Of a DNA stretch of 64,000 nucleotides, positions 1-12,604 are shown in pieces (position 1 is the stretch's first letter; the number at the start of each line of letters is the position of its first letter). Both the position numbers and the translations under genes were made by a program. The stretch covers positions 17,432,055 through 17,496,054 of the forward strand of contig JAKZAP010000015.1 in assembly GCA_023053575.1 (NCBI GenBank), read 5' to 3'. The notes beneath the pieces are model-generated. The model saw only the letters and a program-made list of their open reading frames with translations, was not told the origin of the DNA and did not search any database. This stretch comes from Branchinecta lynchi (Eukaryota > Arthropoda > Branchiopoda > Anostraca > Branchinectidae).

Positions 1-570
1 ATACCACCAACATACCCTAATCATCGGTCATTCGCATGAGTGATAACGACGCTAGAAGACCAACTTTCCGATCGATTGATTGATTGTCTTAATTCTCTTA
101 AAATTCCAGAGGCGAACAATCATTCATGAAAAAATTACTTCCTCCTCTAAAGAACCTGGATATTATTTTTTAAAATAATTCCACCTTTTCTTTCTTCAAA
201 AGCCTGACACTAGTATTTACTTTTGTCCTGAAAATGTGGCAAGAAGAAATGCTATTAAAACCACGGAAACGTTTCTAGGAATTAAAAACCTTGGAATGTT
301 CATCTGTCTTAAAAAGTAACAGAGGGAACTTCCTATAGTCTTACGTGTTCTGTTATATTTATTTTGTTAGCATGTCCGCGCCTCAAGGCTTTAGTGTAGA
401 TAAACTACTACTACTATTGAAAGAAGTATTTATTGCCAGAATTTAGCTTTTTCTACATACTCTCTGCTGCTAGCTCTTCTGACAACATCTACGTAGTTTT
501 AAATCGCGCCACTTGATGAAGCCACGGCCGTATAATCAGGATTCGAGCTAGCTACATGAATGCGGAAGAT
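1..570. other. no feature recognised
   Basis: AT-rich sequence without an open frame, repeat match or RNA signature that I can see. Confidence 0.5.
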
Positions 571-578
571 ATACACTG

Positions 579-763
579 CGGAGCCGTGTCTAGGGGGGGG
601 GGGGGGGGTTAGGGGGTTGACCCCCCCCCCCGAAACATACAAAAATAGTCATTTTATAGGTTTTCCCTCTGATCCATGTCTTTTCTTGTGTTTTTTTCCG
701 ACCCGCAGGCAACCCCCCCGACAGGCACCCCCCCCCCGAAATAAATTCCTGGATACGGGCCTG
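579..763. mobile_element. hAT-like MITE with poly-G/poly-C ends
   Basis: The left end is CGGAGCCGTGTCTAGG and the right end CCTGGATACGGGCCTG, imperfect inverted repeats of the hAT CAGGCCCGTATCCAGG type. Imperfect 8-bp direct repeats flank it (ATACACTG at 571-578, CTAGACTG at 764-771; 6 of 8 match). Long G and C tracts make up the interior. A truncated inverted relative lies at 23836-24004. Confidence 0.6.
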
Positions 764-767
764 CTAG

Positions 768-905
768 ACTGTCAGAAGTTTCATAACGGATAACACAAGG
801 ATGCGCGGCTCCAACATAACACGCTTGGGATGTCATTTTCTATGATTTTGCAAATGTTATGCCCTGAACGTTGTGCATAACAAGAATCATTGCCAAGAAG
901 AGCCG
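768..905 (+). repeat. partial CACTGTCAG-family MITE
   Basis: The left terminus ACTGTCAGAAGTTTCATAAC with the AAGGATGCGCGGCT motif matches the complete copies at 31430-31668 and 31721-32078. The right terminus is missing. Confidence 0.5.
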
Positions 906-1586
906 AAAACCGGTGAAAAAGCATCTGCTTCAGAGCAATGCACCATATTATCCAGTGACTTAAATTTCGTTAATTGACAACGGTTTAGGTTAGGACGACG
1001 ATACCCGTTGTGCTGAGTTAACTGATGCTGCGTACGGATCAACTGGTTCCCACAATCCCCTCCACTTGGTTTATGGGCGACTGGAACCAAGTTGCCCTTC
1101 ACTCAATCCAACCGCATGAGTGTCTCATCAGTATTAAGACAAGACTTGATACGGTTATACTTCCTCCCGTTTCGGCTAAAAGTTATTGGGAATCATTCAG
1201 TCACCACACGGAATTATGGGTTTCGCTTCTACGAGCCCAACATGAATTTTCGCGTGGGAGCTGTGAAACTACAAACCTTATGAGTTTGGCGTTAGTGTGT
1301 TTGAGCAAGGTACAAGATATGAACTACATTTCACAATAATTAATTAAAGTAAAGTCATTAGAGACTCTCTGAGAGCTCAAATGCAGTCTTTGGCAATTTT
1401 AATCACGCTATGTGTGTTACGTATTACGCGAAGACAGAATCTGACCTACGTCAATTCATATTTTAACATTTCACGTCTGAGCGCTTGCACACTTGATAGT
1501 GGAGTGTTCCTTGGAACACTACTGTGAGCGCTATCGCAGCTTTCGGTTTTCACCGTTTCTTGTGGAGCTCCTAACTCGTGAAAGTA

Positions 1587-2290
1587 TCAAGTTCAAATTT
1601 GGTACACTTGTGGGTATTGGGGTCTAGTTGTGCCTTTTGGGGGTCCCACCCCGACCCAGAGGCAAATGTGCCCAGATTGCCCAGTGAATAATGTTCATAA
1701 CTTGACCAGAACTGGACATAGGACGATGAAGTTTCTTGAAGGTGTAGATCCTAGGGCTGGGAAATCGCTTTTAAAGTTGCACCTCCCCCACCCACCCCGT
1801 TCATGGGCAACCTGGACCAGATTGCCCAGGAGTAAAGTTCGTTACCCGTGACACGAATCAACAGGTATCAAGTTGAAACTTGGTAGGATTGTGAGCATTG
1901 GGGTCTCTTTTTACTTAGTGCGGGTACCACCCCCCACCACCACTTGGTTCAGGGTGAATTGGGCCCAGATTGTCCATTCTTTAATGTTTTTAACTTTGCA
2001 TTAACTGGAGATAAGGCGATGACATTCTCTTGTGCTTTTGGATCATAGGGGCTGGGGAGAATCGAACCATCCCAACCCTCCCCGTTCATGGGTAAGTGGG
2101 CCCAAATTGCCCATGAAGAAAGTTTTTGACCCGTGACTGGAATCAAACTCTAAGCTGGTAAACTTGAGGAAAAAAGGTGCAAATACGCATTTGTATAGGT
2201 CAGACCCCCCCCCCCCCCCTTCCCGTTCATGGGCAGCTGGGCCCAGGTTTCCCATGAGTTAAGTTCGTCTATGATAGGTCTCAAGTCCAA
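1587..2290. repeat. degenerate tandem repeat, unit about 282 bp
   Basis: The phrase ATCAAGTT(C/G)AAA(T/C)TTGG recurs at 1587 and 1869, and TTCATGGGCAA..GG.CCA.ATTGCCCA recurs around 1800, 2085 and 2228. A further diverged piece lies at about 2660-2820. Contains no gene. Confidence 0.55.
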
Positions 2291-2329
2291 CTCTTATATA
2301 TTTGGGGAGACATATCTATGGATGAGGAT

Positions 2330-2655
2330 TTGGTGTAACAGTGACAAATAAGACGACGCGACGTACTTTAATTACCTTGCTAATGGAAAAGAGGTTCAAG
2401 GGGTGGGCCTGACTGACAGACCATTCAGTGTTCGAACTCAAGCTATTCGTGGAAGATCTTCAGCATTTATTTGGATTTATACTGGCGGTTTGTTTACATT
2501 TTAAGCTTTTAAACTGGGATGATTAGAAATTAGATTATTTCGATACTTGTTTGGTTATTGGGGATGAGAAATGTCTTGGTTCTAAAGCTGTCTGTATAGA
2601 AAATGCGATAAACACTTTACTTTTACACTCCACGTCTGAGCGCTTGCGCACTTGA
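2330..2655 (+). repeat. dispersed repeat, copy 1 of 2
   Basis: Direct copy of 5640-5952. Shared phrases include CTTGCTAATGGAAAAGAGGT, GAACTCAAGCTATTCGTG and GTCTTGGTTCTAAAG. No open frame is conserved between the copies. Confidence 0.6.
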
Positions 2656-3009
2656 TAACTTGACAATAACTGTAGATTGGCTGATGACATTTCTTGTGCT
2701 TTTAGATCTTAGGGCTGGGAATATATATGTGAAGTTGAACCACCCTTCACGCTCATGGGCAAGTGGGTCCAAATTGTCCATGAGTTAAGCTTTTGACCCG
2801 CGACTGGACGCTGTTGGTTCTTGGTTCTAACGATGTTTGTGTACAAGAATTGACAAACATTCTCCTTTAAAACTCCACGTTTGGGCACTTGCGCACTTGT
2901 TCTTTTTATAACTATTATGACCGTTAACCGTTTCTTTCTTATCAGTTATTCAAAACTACCGAAACTACTTTATAATTACAAACAACCAACAAATTTAATG
3001 TATTGGGAA

Positions 3010-3900
3010 CTACTAAAGACCATTGTTTATTCTTTGCCATTACCTTTCTCTTTAGCATCGTTGCCCTTCATAAATCGACAAGATTAGGTTCATTCGAAGA
3101 CTAGACGTAAATTACCATGCTTCACTTTTACGATTCACTTCGGACAACAGGGAAGCGACGTATTAGGAATGCGTGCTAGGTGCAATTTGACTAATTCCTT
3201 AGTCCTAGCAGTCAACAGAGGCGATTCCGTCTCGCGGTCAGTTGAGCAGAACATTGTAAATTTCCATGATTAACGATCAACAATAACATATTAATGAAAC
3301 TATAATTGCTACTACTTTGTAGGGTTTCCCGACAACACGAATCTTACGTCAGCTAACACAAGGACATGGGCTGAAGAGATGATTAGTTCGAAGCTAAAAC
3401 AGCTGGGAGTGTCGGAATCCCAATATCGGTTTTCTTGACCGAAACGTTAAAGGAGCCGTCGCACTGTACAAAACAATCTTGCAGTATCTGCTACTGGGAT
3501 TAAACTTGTCTCTAAAAAGATAAACTTATCTCTAATTCGGATTAATCTTATCTCAGTAGAGATAAGATTCCAGTAGCAAATGCTGCAGTTAGATTTAATC
3601 CCTACTCGCAAAAACTTTGTACAGTGCGTACCTACAGCCTAGTGACAAGGCATCTACTTCCGTAATTGCATTCATTGATTATTAAGCCCCGAGACCCAAA
3701 TTTCATTATAAACTCGCGAACGAAACCTCAAGACTCACTATTTTCCATGCGCATTACACTCCCGAAGTGTGTTAGCGTATCATGCTATTTTTTATGCTGG
3801 TTATTTGAATTTTGCCGAGACTTTGCTAGAAGTCAATAGCTTACAAGCTAAAACAGGATCTTAGGAGTCCATCGCATCATTATTTTTTTGGCTGAAACGT
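3010..3900 (+). repeat. ~0.9-kb dispersed element, copy A
   Basis: Matches 7395-8220 in inverted orientation along its whole length (GCCATTACCTTTCTCTTTAG, GACAACAGGGAAGC, CTTCCGTAATTGCATTCATT, GGTTATTTGAATTTTGCCGA). Both copies carry the same TA MITE at the same place. Shorter relatives lie at 9130-9260 and 40745-40870. Confidence 0.6.
3462..3626. mobile_element. TA-type MITE (CACTGTA family)
   Basis: Terminal inverted repeats CACTGTACAAA/TTTGTACAGTG bound it. The interior is itself palindromic (CTACTGGGATTAA, ATCTTATCTC). Other copies: 7605-7771, 32432-32661, 48643-49038, 50105-50338, several followed by TA. Confidence 0.65.
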
Positions 3901-4309
3901 TAAAGTAGTTATTCCGGAAGTGTCCTTGAAATTCTTTAGTGTCTACACTAATGATGATGATGTTTTTATTGATCCACCAAATTTGATGATAATACGATAA
4001 ATGATTATATAAATACACAAAAATAGACCAACACTAAAGCAAACTCTAATCTATCGGAACGACTAAATAAACAACAACACATGAAAACGGCACAGGCAGA
4101 TCAATACCGCAAACAATGACAAAAACTTTAAACAAATTAAAAAAAAAAAAAAAAATCAATACAAATAATTTTAAACTCAGATGTTTCACAACAGATAACA
4201 CAGGGGTGCGCACGCAGAAGAACCGAAACACTACCTGAAAAATATCTGTTGACTTTTTTGTTTGTCATCATGATATTTGAAAAATCATCAGAAGATTTTC
4301 TAGCGGTGC

Positions 4310-4763
4310 TTAAAGTTTAACTGAAAAGCCAACTTATTTTTGTATCATTTAGTCCAAACACTGAATTATTTGGGTTCTGCTGCGGGATTTTTTGATTGTC
4401 CACTTTTTGTTCTAGTAGCGACGTTTAGGGTTTCTACGGCCACAGTGCAAATTCTACTATGACACAAAATTTGAATCTCAACACAAACGCGGATTTCAGA
4501 TGGCTGTGGTGAGCTTGATAAAGACTGCTTAGTTTCTGAAAAAAAAAAATACTCTAAAATCTTTTTCGTCAAGTATACAACGCAAACTGAAGCACACGAG
4601 GTACCACAAATCTATTCAAAAATTCAGTCCACTATTCAAAAATCGATTATTAGTGATGGCCGAGCAACGAAGTAACGGATGTTCATCAGGTCTTCAAGCC
4701 TCTTAAGCGAATAATTGATGGGTAACTTTTGTCCTATCTCAGTCCTTTTCGGTCAAGACTTAA
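4310..4763 (+). mobile_element. TTAA-ended MITE
   Basis: The left end TTAAAGTTTAACTGAAAAG is intact; the right end is worn (CTTTTCGGTCAAGACTTAAG). Interior phrases (ACTTATTTTTGTATCATTTA, TTCAAGCCTCTTAAG) match the other copies at 13421, 30921, 32858, 34172, 38816 and 44330. TTAA at both limits is the signature of piggyBac-type insertion. Confidence 0.65.
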
Positions 4764-5635
4764 GACTGTGGCATATCAGTCAATTTGTATCGTTTGTAAG
4801 ATCATAAGATCTGACATCCTAAGGGTTATATGTTGCAAATGCACATCCTTGTTTTCTTGTGTTGCGAGAGCAACACTTTGGTTTTGTCGTGAATTTTTTT
4901 TGTTTTCCTAGCAGGCTACCCCGAATTCCGCTTAATCCTAGAAAATGGCAAGCGTCTAGCTTTTGCGGTTTTGAAAGTGTGGAGCTTAGGCCGGATTGAC
5001 AAATATAAAATAATATTTTCGAAAGCTCCGTAGAACTATTGCCTGGGCCAAAAAGGACGGTTTTTGCTTGTAATTAAGCCAGAGCCTACAGTGTGTGAAG
5101 GGAAGTGGAGTTGTATAGCCTATGTCAGAGGGGACTATCTGAAGTTATGCAGCCAAGCTTTCGTTCCATCAAACCCTATTTCTGCTTTCGAGTGGAAAGC
5201 TCCCTTATAGCAGACAGGCAGACAGGCACCAGTTCTAAATTGAAGATGGACTGAACTGTATAAGTGCTAAATATGTGCGACAGTTCCCTCTCCCCACAGC
5301 CAATATATCTACTTTGAGTAATAAATATAAAACTTTACAGAATAAAAAAAGGTAATTTTTTCACGGGTCCAAAAGTGCTGCCATCTATTGTTCCTACCCG
5401 TTTCTGTTCGTAATTTCAGCTGAGTTTATCATTCCATTTCTTACATTTGGGAGTGAGGAAGAGAAATGATATCAGATGTGCCTCTTAAACTTTAAAAGTT
5501 CTCTCACTGCTAAAGAAACTAGAGCTTACTCTTTGCTCCTTTGCAAGTGGTGATTTTAGAAAGTTGGCCTAGGGCATCAACCTTTGAACTAATACAGATG
5601 GAATTTTTTGTTCGATGAAGTGCCGTTTTTAATGA
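4764..5635. other. no feature recognised
   Basis: AT-rich, with only incidental short frames. Confidence 0.5.
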
Positions 5636-5639
5636 ATTG

Positions 5640-5952
5640 TGACAAAGGGGGTATTAGACTGCCACGATTTGGTTTATTGCCCTAGTTATTATCTTGCTAA
5701 TGGAAAAGAGGTTTAAAAGGTCGGATTGCCTGGCAAACCACTGTTAGAACTCAAGCTATTCGTGAAGATGTTCAACATTTCTTCGGATTTATACTTGCGG
5801 TTTGCTTACATTTAAAGCTTTTAAAGTGGGATGATTACAATTAGGTTATTTCAATACTTGTTTGTTTACTGGGGATGTGAAACGTCTTGGTTCTAAAGTT
5901 GTGTATATAATGTGTGATGAACATTTTACTTCGCATTCGCACTTGTTTTACT
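5640..5952 (+). repeat. dispersed repeat, copy 2 of 2
   Basis: Direct copy of 2330-2655, diverged by scattered substitutions and small indels. Confidence 0.6.
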
Positions 5953-6051
5953 TGTAAGCAAAAATCGACTATTTGACCATAATCATTTTTGACGATGAAG
6001 GGCTTGTAACTTTTGCTACTTGGTACTATTAATCCTATTATTTGTTTCTGG

Positions 6052-6307
6052 CAGAGGCGTTACTAGCCAAAGTGTTCGGGGGGGGGGGGGGGGGGGGGGG
6101 CGAGGCATTTTCCGACCGGCTGGTAATTTTTACCTACCTACTTTTTCCGCCAAAAAAACGACTGTTTTCAACAAAAAAATTACATTTTGAAAAAAATCGA
6201 CTGGTTTTCAGAAAAATCCACTGATTTTCAAAAAAAACGACTGTTTTAGTGAAAAAAAATAAACTTTTTTGACGTCCCCTCCCCCCACCCTAGTCGTGAC
6301 GCCTCTG
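6052..6307. mobile_element. hAT-type MITE with perfect 8-bp target duplication
   Basis: Terminal repeats CAGAGGCGTTACTAG and CTAGTCGTGACGCCTCTG are flanked by GTTTCTGG at 6044-6051 and 6308-6315. CAGRGGCG ends and an 8-bp duplication are hAT hallmarks. The interior has a G run (6079-6100) and a series of short CGACTGTTTTCA-like phrases. Confidence 0.82.
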
Positions 6308-6835
6308 GTTTCTGGTGTATCTGAATTGAGAACAATTTGGTACTATGTCTATCACGGGGAGATGGATTTGTAAATAGGAATCCGTTGCTAGAAGGGGTTC
6401 ATAAGGGAATAGAAACTAATGCAAATTGGCGCACATTTTATTTGATCTCTTTAAATCTGAGGGTAAGAAATTAGTCTCCATGGTCTATAACTGTAACTTA
6501 GAACTATGTCTTTGAGGGTTTGACAACTTTAGTGGTAAGGTACACACTCAAACAAAGAATAGGCGGAACCTAACTGTGAAACAATTCAGGGACTTGTAAC
6601 TAATAACCGGCGATTACACCATAATCGTCTTCGACGATGAGGGGCTTCCGAATTTACCTAGTATGTGTATGTGCACCTGTTTTGTTTCGGTGTTTTTGAT
6701 GAAAAAAGAAGTCTGATTCCTGTCGTCGTTCAATGATCGGTTGCTAAAGCATTGTCATTTTCATGAGACGCTAGATGATAATGTAACACAACGATACAGT
6801 ATCGCAATATTTAGTAGAGTGGCATCCATGGTATT

Positions 6836-6935
6836 TTCAATCAATCAAACAATCAATCTATTTATTACCCGTCAAGAGAAACAATGGAGGGCGTGTAGCC
6901 CTAGTGACGGAGTACAACAAAAAAAGGAAAGATAA
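6836..6935 (-). repeat. antisense retroelement 3' tail
   Basis: A CAAT-repeat stretch is followed by CTATTTATTACCCGTCAAGAG and a phrase ending GACGGAGTACAACAA, resembling the 3' tails at 11214, 19300, 33710, 37925 and 63380 read on the minus strand. Confidence 0.35.
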
Positions 6936-7394
6936 AACAACAATGAACGAAAAACTTGAGCTTTTGAACTAAAAAGTTATGGATGGCTTTATAATACCAA
7001 CTAGGTTATATACGATAATGTTCCAAGTTTCCACTAGTCACAATGTCTACGATTGAGAAGGTTAAAGCTCAACTGGCTGCAAAGTCAATTTAGTGCTTCC
7101 GATATTCTGTTTTTTTTTTTCAAGGCTGAGGGATAACCATGTGATTACAGATTGTGTCATTAGTTCAAACAATTGGAACACACCATTTTGAAAAACCCCG
7201 ATGGGTTGACAAATTCAGTATTTAACCGTTAGCGAAGTGTTGCTTTTGCAACACTTTAGTCGACGAAGCCAAACAAAGGTTGCTGTAACACTTCACGTTG
7301 CCCACAGTGTAGGCATTGCAAAAATGGGAGGACGCTCCCGAAATAACTCCTCAAGGCACACCTCGCCTAATTTGCTGTTGGTTCCAACTCAAAA

Positions 7395-8220
7395 TCTCGG
7401 CAAAATTCAAATAACCAGTTTGATGCACCAGCAGCTTGATACGCTAACACTCGTCAGAAGCACAATCCGCATGGAAAATAGTGAATCCTGGCAAGGGCAA
7501 AGGCTAGTGACGTGTCGTTCGCGGGTTTAGAATGTAACGTGTGAAATTTCGGTCTCTGGCTTAAGATTCAATGAATGCAATTACGGAAGTCATTGCGTTG
7601 TTACTACTGTAAACAAAAATCGTGCAGTATTTACTGCTGGGATTAATCTTGTTTCTAAAAAGATAATCTTATCTCTAGTTCGGATCAGTTTTATCTCAAC
7701 AAAGATTAGATTAATCAGTAGCAGCTACTGCAGTTAACTTTAATCCTTACTCGGAGAAACTTTTTACAGTGTAGGCTATAGATACGACGGCTGTTTTGAC
7801 GTTTCGGTCAAGAAAAACGATGTGTCGGAATCCTACAATCGCAGCCGTTTTAGCTGGTAATTAATCAATTCTATAGTTCATGTCCTGTTGTTAGCTGACG
7901 TAAGAGTCTTGTTGTTCGGAAACCCTACCAAAGTAGCAGCAATTATAGTTTCATCAATAGGCTAGTCACAGTCTTTAATCTGTAATATGTTTTGCTCAAG
8001 TGACCACGAAACAGAATTGACTTTGTATATACCGCTAGGAGGAATAACGAAGTAGTCAAATTGTACCTAATATACATTCATAATGTGTAGCTTCCCTGTT
8101 GTCCAAAATGAATAGTAATGTCAGGCATGGTAATTAGTGGGCATAATCAGTAGATATATGAAAGACAGCGATTCAAAAAGAAAAAGGTAATGGCAGAAAA
8201 GTAGTATAGTTTGGAGTAAT
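7395..8220 (-). repeat. ~0.9-kb dispersed element, copy B
   Basis: Inverted copy of 3010-3900, including the internal TA MITE. No coding frame is shared between the copies. Confidence 0.6.
7605..7771. mobile_element. TA-type MITE (CACTGTA family)
   Basis: Ends ACTGTAAAC and TTTTTACAGTG followed by TA; interior as in 3462-3626. It sits at the equivalent site of inverted copy B. Confidence 0.6.
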
Positions 8221-8225
8221 TCGCA

Positions 8226-9940
8226 GGATAGTTTTGCTCAGTTCTTTTCGTAATTACAAAGTAGTTTCTGTGTGGGCTAGTGTTAGTACATAACTCATTA
8301 GAGATAAGTCACTGTAGACAAAGTTTTGTCACCTCAGTTGTCACATAAAACAAAATTTACGGGTTTATTTAGCGATTAGCCTGGCCTTTGCTTTTTCTCT
8401 GCCGTTTGGAAAAGGAAATGTCGCTCCTTTTTTCATGATTCTGAAAAGAAACAAGGCCAACGGTTGGATGGGGTCGCAAAGTGGAATATTTATTAGAAAT
8501 TGGGGTCTTTTAGATTACTGCCCTTCACCAGATCCCGTAAAAAAAAAAAAAATCCCCAGGTCAGATTATACAGATAGTCGTCAAACTAAGACCGCACTAC
8601 CAACGCTGGTAAAAAAAAAAGGCGTTTATCTATGTCTATATCTATTCTTTCTTTTTTTCATCTATTGTATTCGAGAATCTTGTTGTTTCCGAAATTTCCG
8701 GTTTTGATTCGATTTTGATCATACCATTTACCCATAGCAGAAGAGAGGATTCAGTCTTCATTATCTTTATATCAACAGGAATAACCTGCCAAAGAGATTT
8801 GATGAAACCAATCTCCGGAACTAATAAGCTGGTATGTGGATTCAGCATGTATATGACCGCTATATCGAATCTTTAATTGACGTCAGAACAATGCGTCAAT
8901 CAGCCACGTGTGGCAGAAAGGTAGCTTACCTTGGAAAGTCAAATAGCTGTCCGACAGGATTTTCGACATCCTAGAACAACTTGACTGCCAGCTTTAATTA
9001 ATAAAACGCGCTTTATTTTGGACGAAAAATTGGCTGATTTTAAGAAATCCGACTGTTTCCAAGAAAAATCATCTGTTTCCAAGCAAAAACTTGCGGACTA
9101 GCAGACAACATTGGGAGTGGCGTCCTCCACTGCGTGACGCTAACAATACCTCACTAATCATTGCACTTGCCACGATTTACCATTTTCCAGGTGCATTATG
9201 CTCCCGACGAGTTCTCGCGCATCATGCTACTGATGCATGTTACCGGTTATCTTAACCTTGAGCGAGTTCCACCCTACTTACCGTAGTTACTACGCATGAC
9301 GTCACGAATTCCTGTTTTTTTTCGTCAAGGCTGGAACGATTATTCTATTTTCCAGCATGATCTCATGCCACTGGCGAATCCGACCAATCACGTTTCAGAG
9401 ATGCGTAGTTACTACGCTTACCACTCTCCGGAGCATGGTAAGCAAATAGTAACTATTAGTTACTATTTCGAGAAGGTTGGAACGGTCAGCGTAGTAACTT
9501 TTCGTGAGGATGGAACGGAAATAGTAACTAGTAGTAACTATTGTTAGAAGGGTGGAACACGCTCCTTGTCTAGTTTTACTTGAAGTCCAGGGGAGTGGGG
9601 GAAGACTTAAAACAAACAAACGGGATATTGGAAACTTAGTGCGATTTGTGCTTTTATACATATTAAAACCATCAAAGTGTCTTGACTGCTCCTTTCTAAA
9701 AGCAGCCGTCGATAGATGAAGGATTGTGAGATATCCCCACAATCCGCACATGCCTGTCACAGAGTAAAATGATAGTAATATTCATAAGATAATTGCACCA
9801 AAAAGGTTTCGCCTTTTTAAAACCTGTCTTTTTGTCGTGCCATTTGAAATCCTAGTTTTTGTTTACTTTATTTGTATTTATTTTTTTGTTGTTACGTGGT
9901 GATGTGTAGGTCGGTTGTATTCGTGAGAACGCCAATTTAG
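8226..9940. other. mostly unrecognised; two repeat fragments
   Basis: 9130-9260 is a fragment related to 3010-3900; 9390-9560 has repeated TAGTAACTA-type palindromes and matches 45303-45390. The rest shows nothing. Confidence 0.45.
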
Positions 9941-9942
9941 GA

Positions 9943-10253
9943 TACCAGCTAGTCTCGCACCCAAGTTGAAATCAGTTCAACTTTTCAGGGTACTAGCCAA
10001 TCAGATTATTTTGGAGAATATTGAGGAATATTCTGATTGGCTAGTTTCGAACCAAGCCCAGTAGATAAATTCACATCCACTCCTTGCTGTCTTGAAAACC
10101 AAAAGTGAATTTAGGTCATTGTTCTTCGGTCTGACGTGGTTCAGCGATAGTCAATCGGAACATACCTGAGAATTCCCCTAAGTAATGTGATTGGCTAGTA
10201 CCCCGAAAAGTTGAACTGATTTCAACTTGGTTGCGAGACTAGCTGGTACCCGA
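9943..10253. mobile_element. inverted-repeat (fold-back) MITE
   Basis: Ends begin TACCAGCTAGTCTCGCACCC and close with the complementary GCGAGACTAGCTGGTA; the ~59-bp arms share AAGTTGAAATCAGTTCAACT. No second copy in the window. Confidence 0.6.
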
Positions 10254-10500
10254 AACTGGGACAAGTATCGATTGCAAACGGCAGAAACCCAGCTAATTCT
10301 CGGTCTCAGAGCGATTTCCGGAACTGGCCGGTACCGAGTATTAGTTAAAACCCGTTGTGAATGGGCCTTTATTGTCCACACTTAGGGATCAAGCTTGACG
10401 GACTAATAATAATATAATAATAATATTTACTTGTGACCCACTGTACAGATTTAAGATAGTGGAGTAATGAAAGAAAAGAAAAGAAGAAATAAAGATAGTA

Positions 10501-10940
10501 CAGGAGTGTTGCATGAAGCTGCCACCCTAAACTCCTATTTTGCGGAAATGACTTAGGGAAAAAGAGTAAAGGTTGAAATAAAATTCAGTGGAGTATCCTG
10601 AAAGGAAGCTTAGAACCTCCGCTTTCTGCTGGTACAATAGTTTACTTGTAATTGTTCAAGACTAAACTGGAGAACACAAAAGAATATAGGCACCCAAGTG
10701 ATCATGAAGTCGCCCACTTTGCTAAAAATGGTATTTTGCTACATGGTGAAGTTAGAAGCCAGCTGTTTGGTCAGAGAGGTTCCTTGACCTTTTGCAAATA
10801 ACAAAATTTGCTGTTTTCTTGGAATTTGCATGATTTTTCTGGGGGTGGCAGCTTCATGATCCAAGGTGGCAGGATCATGTTCCATATCCAATTGGGGGGT
10901 GGGCGGTGCCATAGTAAGGGCAGCTTCATGCAACACTCCT
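10501..10940. mobile_element. TA-type MITE with 23-bp perfect terminal repeats
   Basis: CAGGAGTGTTGCATGAAGCT then GCC at the left is matched exactly in reverse complement at 10919-10941, with TA immediately outside both ends. The interior has several GGTGGCAG/TGCCACC phrases. It interrupts an antisense retroelement-tail-like stretch. Confidence 0.65.
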
Positions 10941-11204
10941 GTACAACATATCACACACAACAACAAAAAAGCACTCAATGAAAAAGCCGGATGAGGCCGT
11001 GGTGCGCACCTAGGCGGAAACAGGCATCAGCACCAAGCTTGACGGACTCATCTGTCCTGTTCCGGTCAAACATCTGGGGATTGAGAAGCAGGATCGAATT
11101 GCTAGTCCCGATTGTGGAACGGCTCTTTTGTACGTTTGTTAGTTAGTCAGTATCTACGTTCGCCACCTATACATGTATTAGTCCTTATAACCAATATAGA
11201 ACAA

Positions 11205-11642
11205 TCATCTACTAGTAAGTAAGTAAGTAATTTATTTATAACCCGCCGTTTTCAGAAAGCGGGGTAAATGAAGAAAGTAAATAAAACACATAAACATACA
11301 CAAAAAGACTTAATTTCAATCGTCGGCCAGGAAGCAGTGTAGAAGGTCGTGCGCTGGTTGGGTTCTGTTGTCAATGATTTTTGATAGCGACGAAGAAACA
11401 TCCAAAAGGGTAACACTTGCATCTTGAATTTTGAACTTCTCCGTCAAAGTATGGTTATGGCATAATTTCGACAAGTGGAGCAGGTGCTTTGCATATTTAA
11501 AATAACATGATCTCATCTTTTTTATCTCCTTCTTCCGCAGAACATGAATCGTGTGTACAACTACTGTAAAGAGACAGAAACCCGAACGAACGGTGTCCAC
11601 ACCTCTATAAACATGTAAACCTGTACCATTGTTGATAAACAA
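11205..11642 (-). mobile_element. LINE 3' end, truncated
   Basis: A TAAG repeat (11214-11228 on +) marks the 3' tail on the minus strand. Upstream is an open frame of about 108 codons ending at 11316, containing KMRSCYFKYAKHLLHL. It aligns by eye with the frame in the LINE relic at 63492-63719 (RVYFRFAKFLLSYPSWTRN), so both are the C-terminus of the same reverse-transcriptase family. 5'-truncated. Confidence 0.55.
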
Positions 11643-12112
11643 ACGGCATTAACTCCGACAGGTTCTCGCTTTGCTCGGCTACGTTTTAACCTATTACATG
11701 TAGCCTATTATAAGTACAATATCTTTATGAAGCATTCGCTTAAAGTATCTTCTGTAACTATACTACCAACGCAGCCTACTCCCGCGATGACTCCATACAT
11801 CCTTAAAGTTGGAGACTCGAATTTCAGACATAACATTAAAAACTTCCCAGCGGCAACTGACTTATTTTAAGACTACCGCTTCTTTTTTTATATCCTGCTA
11901 CAGACGATTGTTTGTGAGAAGCTCATTCGTTAGAAACGTTCGATTGTATCTGTTTTTCCGAGATTTCACTTGAAGTCAACGAGTGTTGAAACAAGTAAAG
12001 CCTTTTCTCTTCTCTACTCTACTTTTCTCTAGGACTTGTTTCTACTTTGTTAGTAAAAACAGTCTAGTTTTAGAGTATTCAACCATTTCAGAATGTTGGA
12101 GCATCAAAACTA
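11643..12112. other. no feature recognised
   Basis: No coding or repeat signature seen. Confidence 0.45.
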
Positions 12113-12604
12113 AAGGCGTTTTTCAGTGCTCTCACAAAGAGTTTGTGGGTCGATTGTTGCTCGAAAAGAGCGTTTCCCATGGTCTTTGGTGCGGCCCACA
12201 AGTGCGTTTTCTCGACCAGTAGGATTTTTGTTTTTCGCTTTGTCGCTCAAATTCGATAAACAACTGCCGAGGGGACTGTCGATTTTGTGGCTCGTTTTTG
12301 GCGGGAAGTTCAAAGTTAGCAGCAAAATAATGTCAAAACTATGAAATTAGATACTTTCTGAAGCATGTAGACATAAATCTGGGCATCATTTGTGCACAGA
12401 ATGGTAAGGACGAAAGTCTTAACTTCTGTTTGTTGACATATTATCTGAGATTTATATTTATTTTCAGAGATTTGATTTTACCGCCCTAAAAACTTGTGCC
12501 AACTTGTGGCCAACTTGTGGCTCGAGTGTGGCACACAACCGTGTTTCCGCGATAACCACTCAGAAGTGTGTGGCCCACAACTGTGTCGCGGAAAAATGCC
12601 TTAA
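12113..12604. mobile_element. inverted-repeat element
   Basis: Ends AAGGCGTTTTTCAGTGCTC and the complementary GCGGAAAAATGCCTT; subterminal GTTTGTGGG/CCCACAA phrases are repeated. Non-coding; open frames here are incidental. Confidence 0.5.
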
